From assembly GCF_032854445.1 (NCBI RefSeq), contig NC_088298.1, positions 16,109,504-16,173,503 of the forward strand: 64,000 bases of DNA, read 5' to 3'. The notes under the pieces are model-generated. The model was given only the letters and a program-made list of their open reading frames with translations, was not told the origin of the DNA and did not search any database. The position numbers were made by a program, and so were the translations under genes. Of the stretch, positions 46,140 through 58,380 are shown one piece after another; the stretch's first letter is position 1, and each line of letters starts with the position of its first letter. Source of the DNA: Liolophura sinensis (taxonomy: Eukaryota > Mollusca > Polyplacophora > Chitonida > Chitonidae).

Positions 46140-49100
46140 TTGTAATTGAAATAAGGTTTCTGTCTATGATCGTCAGCTAAACAGATGTCTGCCGGCCTTT
46201 TATATGGGATGTGACACATGGACTCACTGCGGTTTGCAGTCTGAGCGATAAAACAGGTAACTGCTCACCAGACCGGAAGAGATGTGAGTGACATGGAACA
46301 TTGGGATTGTCAACTACTACAGAATAGGTTATTTTTCTAGACAGTGTTCCAATAATAGACATGTCTGGTGTGAAAACGTTGTTCTATCAAACCCACTTCA
46401 ATTTGACTGCAGACAGCTTTGTCCTGTTTTATACCCCAAAATATGTTTTATGTATAATACGGCTTACATACATGGTGAAATTGGGGTGAGAAATAGCAGC
46501 TGTGTTCTTTGTTGAACCTAAAGATTAGAGTTTGAATGATTTTGTTGATTTGCACTGTAGAATGCACCATATTCAAGAAAATTTACTCACGTGTTGGTTT
46601 ATGGGCGAATGAAATAGAACTGGGTCTCGGCAAACGTGGGGATATCTGGATGAGTACTAGACATAAAGAGCAACAGTTTCTATCCAAGACTAGTCAGTTT
46701 CAAGGTCAAATATGACCTGAAAGCCGCAATGTTGTAAAAAGTGAATTTGTTGCCATACAACAGATATAAAAGGGGCACAAAGACCGACAGGTATAAATGA
46801 CTGGGATGATACATCATATGAGATAACATGGTCTGATCACTTCAAAAACTACGAACATATTTATCTGACCAATGATTGATTTACAAACACTGAGATGACA
46901 ATCCCAACTTCAAAGAAATATCGAAAAACAGAAAGGTTCTATAAATCAAAAAGGCAATAAAGAAATATTGAAGAAATCAAATTATTTACTTCACAGACAA
47001 CTCCTTTTTATATTTTCCTCTGATGTTGTGGTCGGTTTTATCTGAGCGTCATGGTATTACTTTTTCTCTGATCATAATGAACGAAAATAAATCACGTTCT
47101 TGTTCGGCGATTTGCACCCGAATCACTACTCTAGGAATTGCTTTCTCTTTATTTTTTTATTACTCGTGAAAAGAAAATTTATTTATCTGTCCAATTCTTT
47201 TTGCCGGGATCAAAGACGTTTCGTTTCATATGATGTGACCGGATTTAGATATAGGAGAAAATCGGACAGAACCCAAATCCTTCCCACTCACATACCTTTT
47301 CCAGTACCTATCACAATCTCTCAATGTCTTACAACGGGGTCAACGAATGGTATCCGGCAGATTTACTACTAACTAGACATATTATCCATTGTCTAGTCTG
47401 CAAGTTAAAATGTTCCTGAAATGTTAAAAGAATACCGCATAGAGATTAAGACCAGAGAGCTCTAAACAGTGTGATAATTGGCAAGTGGTCGGGGAAAGAT
47501 CTTCATTTTCCTGTAAGCGTAATTAACAGGACAGCCGTAGATTGCAAAATAGCTTTTATATAAGATTCCTGCTTAAATAGCAAGACCATTTCTACGCGAC
47601 ATAACCAACACCTGACCTGGAGTTTGCGGTCTGTGTGACAACACAGGTGATTGCACACTAGCCCGCAATAAAGCAAAGTACCACAGAACGCTGAAATCAT
47701 CAAATAATTCATCACTCTCACCATCACAAAAACGCGTTGCCCTCCAGTGAGGTATATATTATTACATCACCAAGACTGGTTAAGTTACGAATATTGCAAC
47801 ATTTATATGTTTTACACCGGACCCCGAACAAGACACTTGACGTTACCAGTCACGTGATATACGTTCTGCACTCAAAACGATTATCACACAAGAGGGTGAC
47901 CAATTTCTATATAAATCTTAGGTCAAGTGTGACCTCGGAAACTCCATAGTTATGAAACATGTGAAAGTCATGATATTTATCTTCCTATAGCAGAAAGAAG
48001 TATAAACATCATCACAGCAGACCATACTAAGCAGAGAGCTGACACTCCTGATGACAGATACGTCACGTCGGATAACATGTTTCAATCCCTTTAAAAATAC
48101 CCTTTATTTACTTAACAATGACTGATTCACAAATACTGTGTTGGCAAAACTTCAAACAAGTAAAAAAAATACTAACGATAAATCAAGAAATCATCGATGG
48201 AAATATTTAAATATTCAGCAAATGTTTTATTTCACAAAAAAATCCTTTATCATTAATTTTGGTCTCGCTGGTTGTGATTTTATTTATATGTGATGGAAGT
48301 ATTTTTTCTTTAATCATGATGAACGAAAATTGAAACGTCTGACTGGGAGACTGGAAGTCAAAATGAAAATTTTCTAGATCTCTCTTCTTCTCTTTTATTC
48401 TGTCACAAAAAGTGGATTTATTTATTTATCCAAGACCCGATACCGCGATCACGACTTGGATTATGTGTGGAGTCAATCAAACAGAGACCACTTTCACAAA
48501 ACTTTGTAAATCATATTTCTCATAACTTTTTTCATAAAAGACTTTATCTGGGTTGTAATAACATAAAACCACGTCATTCACTAGAAAAACTACGAAAAAC
48601 TGATTCACGCAGTAAACAATTTCTGGGTTATATTACCCCAAGGCCACGCCAAATAAGAAAATCTACGAAAAACTGGTTTACAAAGTTTTGTAAAAATGGA
48701 AAGGAACACACAGCATTTTACGAGGTACACGTGACACAGCCACTCAGTATCTTAAAGGAATTGATTATATTCTATGTATCTGATCGTTGTTGATCGTTGC
48801 CCAGCGTCTTACACAGAAATTAAATATTACCGGGTGGGTGATAAAACCTTCTCGATATCCAACCATCATTTCACCTTTCCCGATTTCAGTTTTTCCCATT
48901 TCACCTTTCCCTATTCCAGTTTTTCCCATTTCACCTTTCCCCATTTCACCTCCTCATCTTCGATTTATAATTCATATTCATGCATTCTTTAACGCCAACA
49001 TCAAGGAGCAATCAGCAACAATACAGTTTATTATTTCAAAAGCCACGATATTTTTCCTTTTAAACTTTTAACATAGTTCGACTAACCTAATTAATCAGGG

Positions 49101-49440
49101 TACTTGCTTTGCTGACAAAATTTAATGGAAGAGAAGTGTCATTACACTGTTACAAAGAGCGGCTGCTGATTAAGAAATCTCACTGCCAACTACAATGTAA
49201 CTGTCTTGTTGTGAAGTTAAAAATAAAAGTTAAAATAAAACCTAAAACCATACTTGCCTCTGAAGTTGTATTTGGCACAAATGGAACTGATACACAATCC
49301 TCGCAAACCACAACAAATTTGTCTCAGAATGAAAGTTTAAAAGTTATCTTCCAACGTCCCAAAAATGCAAGCATGAAGACATCTGCAAAAAGCCATGTTT
49401 TTAAATCGGTCAGTTTAACTGAAAAAATGTCTAATCTGTA
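46140..49440 (+). repeat. Module E, further copies, unit 3
   Basis: E cores occur at 46210 (ggtttgcagtctgagcgata) and 47620 (gcggtctgtgtgacaacaca). The gattgatttacaaacac-type anchor recurs at 46868 and 48118, and the gctgacaaaatttaatgg anchor at 49110. Subunits are shorter and more diverged than in the 37-43 kb array. Frames of up to 110 codons are not shared between copies. Confidence 0.72.
48869..48950 (+). repeat. 30-bp pyrimidine-rich tandem repeat
   Basis: tcacctttcc recurs at 48871, 48901 and 48931, a 30-base period with about 2.7 copies. The plus strand is almost all pyrimidine. It keeps two overlapping frames open. Confidence 0.92.
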
Positions 49441-49753
49441 GAATTTGAAGTCGCAAATTTGATGGAGTGTATCCATTTAATAATTATACTGATAAAATAT
49501 CGTTAAAAGAATACACATTTTTGCCATCTCGTAAAAATAGTCGTTCAGATAATAGATCTATTAGACTTCGACGTTTTAAAAGGAATAGTTAGACCAGCAC
49601 TTGAGACATCCTTTATGTTCAGCGTCCAGCCGGGGAAGTGCGTATATTTAAAAGCTGTGTCATTTCCTTGGTACAAAAATGATAAATTTCAAGACAGCGT
49701 AGAAATACGACAACAAGATCAGCGTATTAATTCTCAACAAAAACAAATTAAAA
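49441..49753. other. No gene recognised
   Basis: Short AT-rich spacer. Nothing visible. Confidence 0.55.
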
Positions 49754-49765
49754 CCTGAAAATAGA

Positions 49766-49926
49766 TTGATTTGATTGATTTGATTGGTGTTTTACGCCGT
49801 ACTCAAGAATATTTCACTTTTACGACGGCGGGCCAGCATTATGGTGGGTGGAAACCGGGCAGAGCCCAGGAGAAACCCACGACCATCCTGGTTGCTGACA
49901 GACCTTCTCACGTACGGCCGGAGAGG
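49766..49926 (-). mobile_element. SINE-A, 5'-truncated, with target-site duplication
   Basis: The minus-strand copy stops in the core at ctctccggccgtacgtgaga and has a good tail motif (gagtacggcgtaaaacacca). The exact repeat cctgaaaataga flanks it at 49754-49765 and 49927-49938. Confidence 0.93.
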
Positions 49927-50089
49927 CCTGAAAATAGAGCATCGTAAACACACTTCAATGGAAACACATTTTAAAAGAAATAGCCAGACCAATTGTGGAT
50001 TCGATCCCTTCTGCTTAGTGTCAAGTCATGGAAATATCATGACAGCCTATTTCAAACGACAGTTGTGATGATTGTCTGGGAAATCCCGT

Positions 50090-50400
50090 CAGTTTTGCTT
50101 GATAGGAGTCAGTTTCACATCGATCAAGATAAATTTACATTGCCAAGAATTGTGCGGTAAATTGGGAGCAGGGGCTCGGTGCAATGAAAATTAACACACT
50201 TTCGGGGCAAGTATTGTATAAAGGATAAGACCAACGATATTTACACATGCCAGCTGTCTCCTTGGAAAATGGAAAAGTAATCCCCCTTGGAAGTTCTTTG
50301 ATTGCAAGAGCTCGTCCATTCTGACAAGCGTAATTTATATGGTACATAAGACGCTGATTAGAGACAAGACGCTGTCAAAAGGTGAATCGTTTGAAGTGTC
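50090..50400 (+). repeat. Module C, copy 3
   Basis: Ordered matches to the other C copies: gaccaacgatatttacacat, ccttggaaaatgg, cttggaagttctttgattg, gacgctgtcaaaaggtgaat. No conserved frame. Confidence 0.72.
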
Positions 50401-50445
50401 ACTATTAATACTGCTCAAATGTAGCAGATGTTATGTATATTTCCT

Positions 50446-50594
50446 TTATTTATTTGATTTCAGTTTTACGCCTTACTCAAGAATATTACTTATACGTCAG
50501 CGGCCAGCATTATGATGGGAGGAAACCGGGCAGATCCCGGAGTAAACCCACGATCACCCGCAGGCTGTTGGCAGACCTTCCCAAGCCAGCATGA
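50446..50594 (-). mobile_element. SINE-A, 5'-truncated
   Basis: Tail with AAAT units, a modified gagtaaggcgtaaaactg and core up to ggtctgccaacagcctgcgg on the minus strand. A piece with gctggctt follows, then it ends. No clear flanking repeat. Confidence 0.85.
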
Positions 50595-50689
50595 GAATAT
50601 TTTGTGTAAGCACACATTGATAATGGTGATGTAAACGACACAGGTACCTGTGCGTAGTCCAGTGAGATTGGACCTTTTATACGGAAAAC

Positions 50690-50850
50690 TCGTTGGTTCA
50701 TTTGTCTAACTCGTAGTAATTGGTCTATCCTCTCCTGATGAGTGAAGTCGCAGGCTCAGATCCAACTTTCGCTTGTTCGGCTACGGATTCATTCTTTTGC
50801 AGGTGCGCACCCATATTCCTGATTGCCGTCATTAGACTGGTTTTTGTGAA
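50690..50850 (+). mobile_element. SINE-C-like head fragment
   Basis: ttggttcatttgtctaactc, gatgagtgaagtcgcaggct, cagatccaactttcgcttgt resembles the head of the element at 44086. Its place after module C copy 3 matches the position of that element after module C copy 2, so it may have been duplicated with the module. Confidence 0.42.
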
Positions 50851-50880
50851 GCACGGTATAATAAATTGTATGTATAAAAA

Positions 50881-51069
50881 TAATACTTAAAGACATTATA
50901 TATAATGAACACTTGAACACATAATACAGAATGAAACACTTAAACAAATAATATATAACGAAACACTTAAAACACACAATATATTATGAAACACTTAAAC
51001 ACACAATATATAATGAAACACTGAAACACACAATATAAAATGAAACACTTAAACACATAATATATAATG
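50881..51069 (+). repeat. 27-bp minisatellite, about 7 copies
   Basis: Seven units close to aaacacttaaacacataata plus tataatg, ending at 50907, 50933, 50960, 50988, 51015, 51042 and 51069. Unit lengths are 26-28 bases. Inner units are more alike than the outer ones. Confidence 0.96.
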
Positions 51070-52139
51070 AGTCCTTTGTAACAATAACAACCAGAAGAGT
51101 TCATAGGTGTTTATTATAAAGGAAAACGGTTAATCAGTCGACAGACCACAGAAAAATATTTCCCTGACCAGGATACGTCTTTACCAATCAGAAATGTTAT
51201 ATCTGTATCAATAATTTGTTTTTGCCTGAATCATATAAAATTTTCATCTATTTCTATGGTCTGCGTTTTCAAGGCGCTTCAGTATCTATAAAATAACGGC
51301 ACACAGGTGAAATGAATGAAAAGTCTCACTGAAAGTCGACACTGATGGATTAGAGTCTGACACCTTAATGGTTAAAAATCAAACGGCTTCGGCATGGCCA
51401 GCGCTTTTCTGGACTGAAGCCAGCACTTCTCATCTGGAAGGTTACATTACAGGTATTGCGAAACCTGGTATTCTGTTGCCATTTTTGTCTGTCTCCTGAC
51501 ACATGCACTGTGAAAGCCGTTTAGTTGCCACCTTTAGCTATGTAGCAGCGCCGCTTAAAGCAGATTGTCTGATGTTATTAAAGACGTACAACATAGAGAG
51601 TAAAAACCAGTGCAGAAACAACAGTGTGATAGTTCGCCCATTGTCTCGTGTACCCGGTGAAACATACCCGGTGTCAGTTTACCTCGATTAGGGTTATAAA
51701 CTGTTTATGTAAATTCATAAATAGTAACAAATGACACGATCCCTAGCACCATGGCTTAAGCAAAATTAGGTAAATAAAATGCATTAACGTTAATTGCATT
51801 TTTATTAGACGTCACTGGTGTAGAATTAGTCAAAATGTAAACAGATTACATATATAATGTTTTGTCCATATAGCTCCTGTCAGAGTTATTGTCAATCGTT
51901 ATATACACCAGAGTAGATTTCTGCTTGAGCTGTATTAAAGTGAAAGAAAATTAAAATATGAAGTAAGGTTCATCAGACAGACATCTGAAAACTATGCGTG
52001 AAAATGCTTTCATTTATTATTTTAGATTTTGTGGAAGAGCGTTGAAAGGCGTTTAGATATTAAAATTCTTTGGAGGACATTACGTGCCATACCGACAGTA
52101 TCTTGGAACTCTGGCGTCACATCATCGTTTTTTTTTTTC
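51070..52139. other. No gene recognised
   Basis: The region near 51590-51660 echoes sequence upstream of module C copy 2 (gtaaaaaccagtgcagaaac). Otherwise there is no feature that I can support. A 62-codon frame at 51503-51691 lacks a domain. Confidence 0.5.
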
Positions 52140-52243
52140 CCTTCGCTCTGCCCGGTTTCCTCTCACCATAATGCTGGCCGACGTCGTATAAGTCAAATAT
52201 TCTTAAGTATGGCGTAAAACACCGATAAAATAAATAAATAAAT
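52140..52243 (+). mobile_element. SINE-A, 5'-truncated
   Basis: Begins in the core at cttcgctctgcccggtttcc after a T run and continues to taagtatggcgtaaaacacc and several AAAT units. No convincing flanking repeat. Confidence 0.9.
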
Positions 52244-52980
52244 CTTTTTTCTCGATTTTAAGCAGACGGGACCAATTTTTGATAACATTATTCCAGTAAT
52301 GTTTTACTCATGGGTAAAAAGAGTTATTCCAACATTCAGTATCGTGACTGGCGTTGGAAAAACTTCCAGTGACGTTAGAGTTCCTAAACACCGCCCGTAT
52401 TGTCCATAAAACTCACCTTAGAATTTCAGCGTTTGAACGCCTTTAACTTACTCAACGAAAATCTAAAAAAATGGATTATAACATATTTATGCATAGTTTT
52501 AGGTGGTCATTTTAATATTTAGAAATCTTTTCCTTTCACTTGAAATACCCTAGACAACAGCGAGGGTGAACAGGGCATTACGTTTAATGGTTTGTCTTTA
52601 CGCTCTGACTGATAGTTCTAACAATCGTCATTCACATGTTACATCGGTAAAAGTTGACTAAAAATAGCCGTGTCTTCTAGACTACACTGCTTAAAACAGT
52701 GTTTACAAATAATTTATAAATTTAATGTATGTCGTCGTCTTGAATACAGTGTCGTCATAGAGATTTCAATAACCGTTTCAGTTATTTGTAAATCAGCATC
52801 CTATAAGTTTATTAAGAAAATTATGCCAGTTGGTGCGCTTTTTATTGGGTCTTTTCAGTTGTATCTGTTACGACCCAAACTGTCTGTATTATAAAGAGAT
52901 GGCTTGTTCGAAATACACGACAGTTTGGCCGCACAAAAAAATAAACAAAACCAGCAGATTATGTTTTGCAACAATTTATT
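52244..52980. other. No gene recognised
   Basis: AT-rich spacer. Frames at 52670-52894 (plus) and 52855-53064 (minus) have no recognisable domain. Confidence 0.55.
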
Positions 52981-53079
52981 AGGTTTAACAAGAACAGATA
53001 ACAAGACTTTTACAAATACTAAAGTATTTAAGTTTAACAAGAAAGGATAGAAGTATCTATACAAATACTAAAGTATTTA
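52981..53079 (+). repeat. Two-copy tandem repeat of about 50 bp
   Basis: aggtttaacaagaacagata... at 52981-53030 is repeated as agtttaacaagaaaggatag... at 53031-53079. Both units end in acaaatactaaagtattta. Confidence 0.9.
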
Positions 53080-53371
53080 CATGTACAACGGTGTCAAGTC
53101 CAAACGGACGAATATACTCCACAATGCTTAAAAATTGCACAGAGGCAATATTCACAAGAGGGAAAATCCACAGTATAACTGAGTGTATGACGAAATATAC
53201 ACAAAATTCCACAGACAGAGTCCGTGTACTAATAAGCACTGTGTACACAAGAGCACAAATTAATGATACAAGTTCAGAGTGAACAAGTGCTCTGTGGAGA
53301 TAGGATATAACAAAGCCAGAGGCTATAAAGACACCAAAATTCAGCACAAAAGGCCTACTAAAGTAGCACAC
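53057..53371 (-). other. Hydrophobic open frame, uncertain
   Basis: A 104-codon frame with an ATG start. Its product would have about three hydrophobic stretches (near residues 11-25, 35-50 and 57-85), so it could be a small membrane protein or an exon of one. I recognise no family. Frames of this length are expected by chance in 64 kb of AT-rich DNA, and its end lies in the tandem repeat at 53031-53079. Listed only because it is not part of a visible repeat module. Confidence 0.12.
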
Positions 53372-53599
53372 AATTATAATAATGTATGCTTCACAAGTTT
53401 TTATCCAGGGTCAGTTTAATAATTATTTTCCCCCATGGGCCGGTGTAATCTGACAATGACAACCGAAACTGATTAAAGTAAAATAATCTGTTCAAATTGA
53501 GATATAATGCCTAGCACAGGGAATAAATCACGACTGAAAAACGATCCCAACCTCCCCGATATGGAAGGCTTTCTTGACCATAATTGATGTCCGCTTGGG

Positions 53600-54290
53600 A
53601 AGAGAAGGGAGACTGTATAATGATGACCACAGCTATTATCTTCCACAGTACAAATAAGCGTGGGCAATGGCGAAGGAAAATAAGTGGAAAATTGATTTGA
53701 CCGCACTTGCCTTGTCTTATTTTTTCTTTGACATACACGACACTGGTAACTTCAAACGTTCTGAGTGGATACTACCAATCGCAACATGCTAAAGAGTGTC
53801 TTTGTCTTGGAATAACTTGGAAAATTGACTATATATCTCCCTTGTGTATCTACCTTTGAAGTCCACATTTCTCAAGCATAACTGATTCACTCTCACTGAA
53901 AGACTACATTACCTATAGTCTACTCTCAAAGGCTTACCCTTACCCTTATCCCAGCACCATGCTGGGAGACAGCGATATCGACTAAACTCTCATGTACTTT
54001 TTGCGTTACATCTATGGTACCTAATTGGCAAAAACGGTAGCCTTCAGCGGGTGTATCTAAACTGTGTAGATGACCGAAACTGGCCATCTGCGATCGGCTT
54101 TGATGTTGAACGGAGCTCCACATGGCTACAAGATGCGAAATGCAGTCTCCAAAACCAGCATAACCAACAATGTTTCCCTGTATGCTCTTTAATGATATTC
54201 CCCGTAATGCGATATATGTGCACACTAATGCGTTTATTTTTGAAAGTTGAACTTATCGGCATTTTATCTTTGCTAGGAGTGTTATGGGTT
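53600..54290 (+). repeat. Module B, copy 2
   Basis: Ordered matches to 30950-31640 and 62470-63110: aaaataagtgg, tttttctttgacatacacga, agagtgtctttgtcttgg, cgatatcgactaaactc, aaaaccagcataacc and tgtgcacactaatgcgttta. A minus-strand frame (53926-54225) does not stay in register with the other copies. Confidence 0.75.
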
Positions 54291-54332
54291 TTGGAGAAAG
54301 ACCAAAATTGCCAAGAACATCACTAGTTCATC

Positions 54333-54535
54333 ACCAGCATTATGGTGCGAGGAAACTGGGCACAGCCCAGGGGAAACCCACGACCATCCGCAGGTTGCTG
54401 GAAGACCTTCCCACTTACGGCCGGAGAGGAAGACAGCATGAGCTGGGCTTGAACTCACAGCGACCGCATTGGTGAGAGACTCTTGGGTCATTACGTTGCG
54501 CTAGGGCGCTAACCAACTGAGCCACGGAGGCCCCG
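54333..54535 (-). mobile_element. SINE-A lacking its 3' tail
   Basis: The head is complete on the minus strand (cggggcctccgtggctcagt, A box, B box) and the core runs to accataatgctggtga, where it stops. The gtacggcg motif and tail are absent. Loss of the 3' end cannot come from simple incomplete reverse transcription, so a later deletion is likely. Confidence 0.92.
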
Positions 54536-55429
54536 CGAAAGAAAAAGGAGACGATTGTAACAAGCAATGCAGGCTACAATGACGAATCGTAACCACAGAT
54601 AAAGGCGCCATTAGTTATAATGGTAGAAGATTGTCACAAGTTTTTACTGCAAAAAACTAGTGTATCAAGGACATTAAAGCCAAACCCTCTTCTGTGTTTC
54701 TTTCACTAATTTGACAATAAGTAGAAGTCAATGAAAAAAAAAGTCGACTGAATTGCAATCTGTTAATGATATGAACACTTGAAAACGATAGCGTAACTTA
54801 ACATCTGATTAACAACTTATAAAGTAATTTGGCACACTACATAATATCTGATTAAATGTACATTTCTAAAATATTCCATGTGTCTTTTATATATTCTCGA
54901 ACACTGTTGGCAGCTTCTTTTTTTTCAGAACTCCTACTGTCTATCTTTATGTATTTCCTTAGGTCTTTCTGTGTTTGGAAAATGGGCCTCCGATTATTAA
55001 CTTGAAAATGTCCAATGTGCTTTACGCTGTCTGTACGTGATATCTGCTGCGATGTCTCCATTCATCACTCGCCGAGAAGCAGGAATACACGCATACAAAA
55101 TTTTATGGTGTCTTTTCCTGGTTGAAGCGTACACCCATGGACAAGCATAATGACACATCCCTATGGCTTTTATGACAATACACTAATCATTTTTTTTACC
55201 GCCAAACTTTTGAAGGACTCATCTTGTTTGTGGAAAATTTGAGGGATGCGGGGATTCTCCGTCTCACAGGTTCAGCTAAAAATGAATCACTAGCTGAGGG
55301 AAAAAATAAACAGCACAGGACATGATCATTTATTACAACGGACATGCGTCATTACTTTGAGAAAGTAACGGATATGTTGCTAGTGACAGGTTTGCAATGA
55401 ATCCTCGGTGAGTAAATTGATATTTACGG
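54536..55429. other. No gene recognised
   Basis: AT-rich spacer between modules B and D. A 69-codon frame at 54852-55061 (minus) is lysine-rich, with no domain recognised. Confidence 0.55.
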
Positions 55430-55948
55430 CAGGAATAATAACGATAATAAAATTACATCAGCAGTAGCGAGTAAAGTTTTTGGCAGAGCGTCCTCTGAAG
55501 ATAGATGTTTTGCCGTCAAAAGTCCATTTTTTCCCCGAATTTCATGAATAAACGGTGTAAAAGTGTCTTGTTGACAGATTTAGACAATTCACAGCGATGT
55601 GACACAGCCAAAAAATGTATATTTTTCCGAAACTTTGATGGGTTTTTGTTTTACATGTCTGGTTTTAAAGACTTGGTCTGTCCACAATGCTGATATATTG
55701 GAGTATTTAATCTAACTGTAGGGATGACATGCGTACAACTGCGGGCAATGATTTCAACAGTACGTGTTATACAGAGATCAGATTTCGTGGTGGATCGATG
55801 TTGTGTTACATCTAACCAACTCCGGGTGTACATAATATCGGCATTCATTATTATTTAGAACCTTTTAACATATAAACTTTATGGACCAAAAACTGAAAGA
55901 CGCCTTCTGGTGCAGAAGAGTCATTGTTATAATAACACTAAAACATAT

Positions 55949-56028
55949 TTCCTGCCACCATAATGCTGGTCATCGTCGTATAAGTGAAATATTCGGGGTA
56001 CGGGGTTAAGCAACAATCAAATAAATAA
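55949..56028 (+). mobile_element. SINE-A, 3' fragment
   Basis: tttcctgccaccataatgct, gtcgtataagtgaaatattc, a damaged ggggtacggggttaagcaac and an AAAT tail. Strong 5' truncation. Confidence 0.85.
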
Positions 56029-56089
56029 GTACATCTCAGCAGTTCAGGCTGATTTATGTAATTATACTGCTAACATGTGTGCAAGAGAA

Positions 56090-56155
56090 TGAATGAATGA
56101 ATGAATACGGCTTAACGACACATCGGCAATATTTCAGCCATATCGTGGCTATGTG
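56090..56155 (-). mobile_element. SINE-D fragment (core related to SINE-A)
   Basis: gaatgaatgaatgaatacgg followed by cttaacgacacatcggcaat and atttcagccatatcgtggct. From memory this matches the 3' part of a SINE widespread in molluscs. Word by word it parallels the SINE-A core (cgccgtactcaagaatattt, cacttatacgacggc), suggesting one ancestral core domain. Confidence 0.6.
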
Positions 56156-56569
56156 TGCAAGAGAAGGCTTTGATTTTTTTTTTGTGCACTTATGCATCTT
56201 ACAACATGTTGTAAACTAAGCACAAAACCACACCGTCTTACAAATCATCTGAATTAAGCACTGATCTTACCAAAGCCGAGCCGTCTGTGAGCGGTAAGTT
56301 CGTGGGCTCGAATCCAGCACTCGTTGAGATTTTTTCTTCAAAACTTTACGGAAAACATGCAACCCACACCCGTTAAAAACCCGTCGGAACAAACTTTTTA
56401 AATGTGTCTGGAATTAACCCTCAGTCACATGCATTGGTGTTGTACAAATTTGTGGAGTTGATCTTTCGTATGTCCCAACGATTAAATGCATCACGATTCA
56501 GGAACCGATGATTTACCAAAACCTGTCCAGCTTTATCAGTTTTTTGGTGTTATGTAAAAGGCATATCTG

Positions 56570-56608
56570 CTGGAGTACGGCGTAAAACAGTTATCAAATA
56601 AATAAATT
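56570..56608 (+). mobile_element. SINE-A tail only
   Basis: ggagtacggcgtaaaacagt followed by tatcaaataaataaatta. Only the last 40 or so bases of the element are present. Confidence 0.8.
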
Positions 56609-56780
56609 AAAGGCATATTAATTTTGTATCAACCGAATTCTGCCAAGACTCCGACAACGGCCCAAACACAAAACACAAAATGTATCCTAGCTCTGGTACA
56701 AGCATGACTCGGCCAGATTTCTTCACAGTTCCCTTCGAATTATCAATCACCTTGAATCACATGAAATAAAGAAGACATAC

Positions 56781-58380
56781 ATTTAGGCGATATTCTGGGA
56801 TTTTGTCAGCGGACATATTTACATGCGACGGAGATCATGTTGGCACTGCCAATGATTCTTTCGTGCTCACTAATTTTAAATAGCTTTGCATGCTAAGTAT
56901 ACATGTACCTATAAAACTGTCAAAATAATGGATTACAACTGAAGTATTCTTAAACATGACGAGAAACGTTCTGAGAATAAACAGATAAGTGTAGATTATA
57001 ACGAAATGCCATAACTTCTCTGATAGTCCGTGCCCTTTTAGTACCACATAAAACCTGAACCTAACAAATTTAATCACAAAAAACAGGAAGATTAGAACAT
57101 GTCTCCGTCATCTTCTTCATGAGAAAGTACTAATCAGACCCACTGTTAAAAAAGAGGATGTACATATAAAATACGTACCTGAAGATATTCTCACCTTCAG
57201 TGTGAACGGATTGATAGTTGGCTGATTGATTGATTAGTCAAGTTACTGATTAGTAATTGATAAAGGTAAATACGGATGTGATCAGTAAGCTGGATTTCAA
57301 TTACCTGCTAGACAGACCCGGAATCAAAAATTCAAGCCGAAGTATAGTCACCCTTAAAACTTTAAAATTGGCAACCTTGTTTTTCCCGCAATAGCTGTTT
57401 CTTGCTCTGCATAACGGATAGGGCAGGTACGTATCATCTCATTGTACGTTCACTGTATCATTCTGAGTGGTCCCGCATTTGGTCTTGGGCATGGGTTTTC
57501 AGTGACACATCATAAGTATGTCCTAAAAGAAAAACGGCGTGCCACAGTGGGTCGAAGTGGGGATGATACTAACAATTTCTCAAGCAAAGCAAACAAATCC
57601 CACTTTCATTTCTTAAAACACTCTTTTGCAGTTGACCCTTTCGGACTATATGCGCGTGTAATGGCAGTCTACTTTGCTTACATAGACCACCTATTGTCAA
57701 TTCACACGCGTGAAGTGAAATCGGAGTGAATAAATTGCAGGACACGGTGGCATTTGTTCCGCACCAGACACTGGTTGGTTGGCTGGTAAAGACTCATCTG
57801 CCTAGGGCTAGTGATCTGATTCAAAACATAGCTCTCCGAACTACTCACTTGATCAGAGACAGCAGATGGGACCAATCTTACAAAGCGATATCGAACTTCA
57901 TTCTATTCTTGTAATCCAAATTAAAGTCTTAAATATACCAAAGATATCAATTAGGCAGCTGATCTTGAGTCGTGGTAAGGCAAGTTGAAGCATTCAGCTT
58001 CAGATATTTGGCTTTATAAAGAAGGCTAATGTTTCGGACTTAGTCCAAAAACAGAAAATAGCTAACACAGAAGCCTGATGTTTAGAGTTGTTCTTGTCAT
58101 TCACTTTCTCACCTGACTTCACAGAAGAGTTACAAGAAAAACAACTCGGAAAAACGTCAAAAGAGCGCCACAATAAAGGGAGATAAATTTTACAGGATGA
58201 ACCCGGTTATGCATATTGTACTTTTAGTACCGTAAACCTACGTTTACCTGTGGTCGAAACAGCGGAACTAACCTTGTTTACCATTATCCAAATGGCCCGT
58301 AAAACCTAGTCTGTAACTCACACAGTTTCTCAAGGAAACATCTTCTCTGTTCTTCAAAGGTCAGGGAAGAGGACGGTCGT
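56781..58380. other. No gene recognised
   Basis: Frames at 57442-57729 (95 codons) and 57726-57914 (62 codons) overlap by a few bases on the plus strand but in different registers, with no domain recognised. Nothing here repeats elsewhere in the window. Confidence 0.5.

Larger units (their letters stand above)
55430..56780 (+). repeat. Module D, unit 4
   Basis: Ordered matches to unit 1: ataataaaattacatcagc (both at 16005 and 55448), gacagatttaga, ggatcgatgttgtgttacat against ggatcgatactgtctgacgc, and ccgaattctgccaagactcc (56630) against ccgcattctgacaaaacgtc (17135). The middle holds two SINE-A fragments and a SINE-D fragment. Confidence 0.7.

Noticed and set aside
50881-51069. CRISPR-like array of 27-base repeats
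   Set aside because: Repeats are directly adjacent with no unique spacers, and the genome is eukaryotic, so it is a minisatellite.
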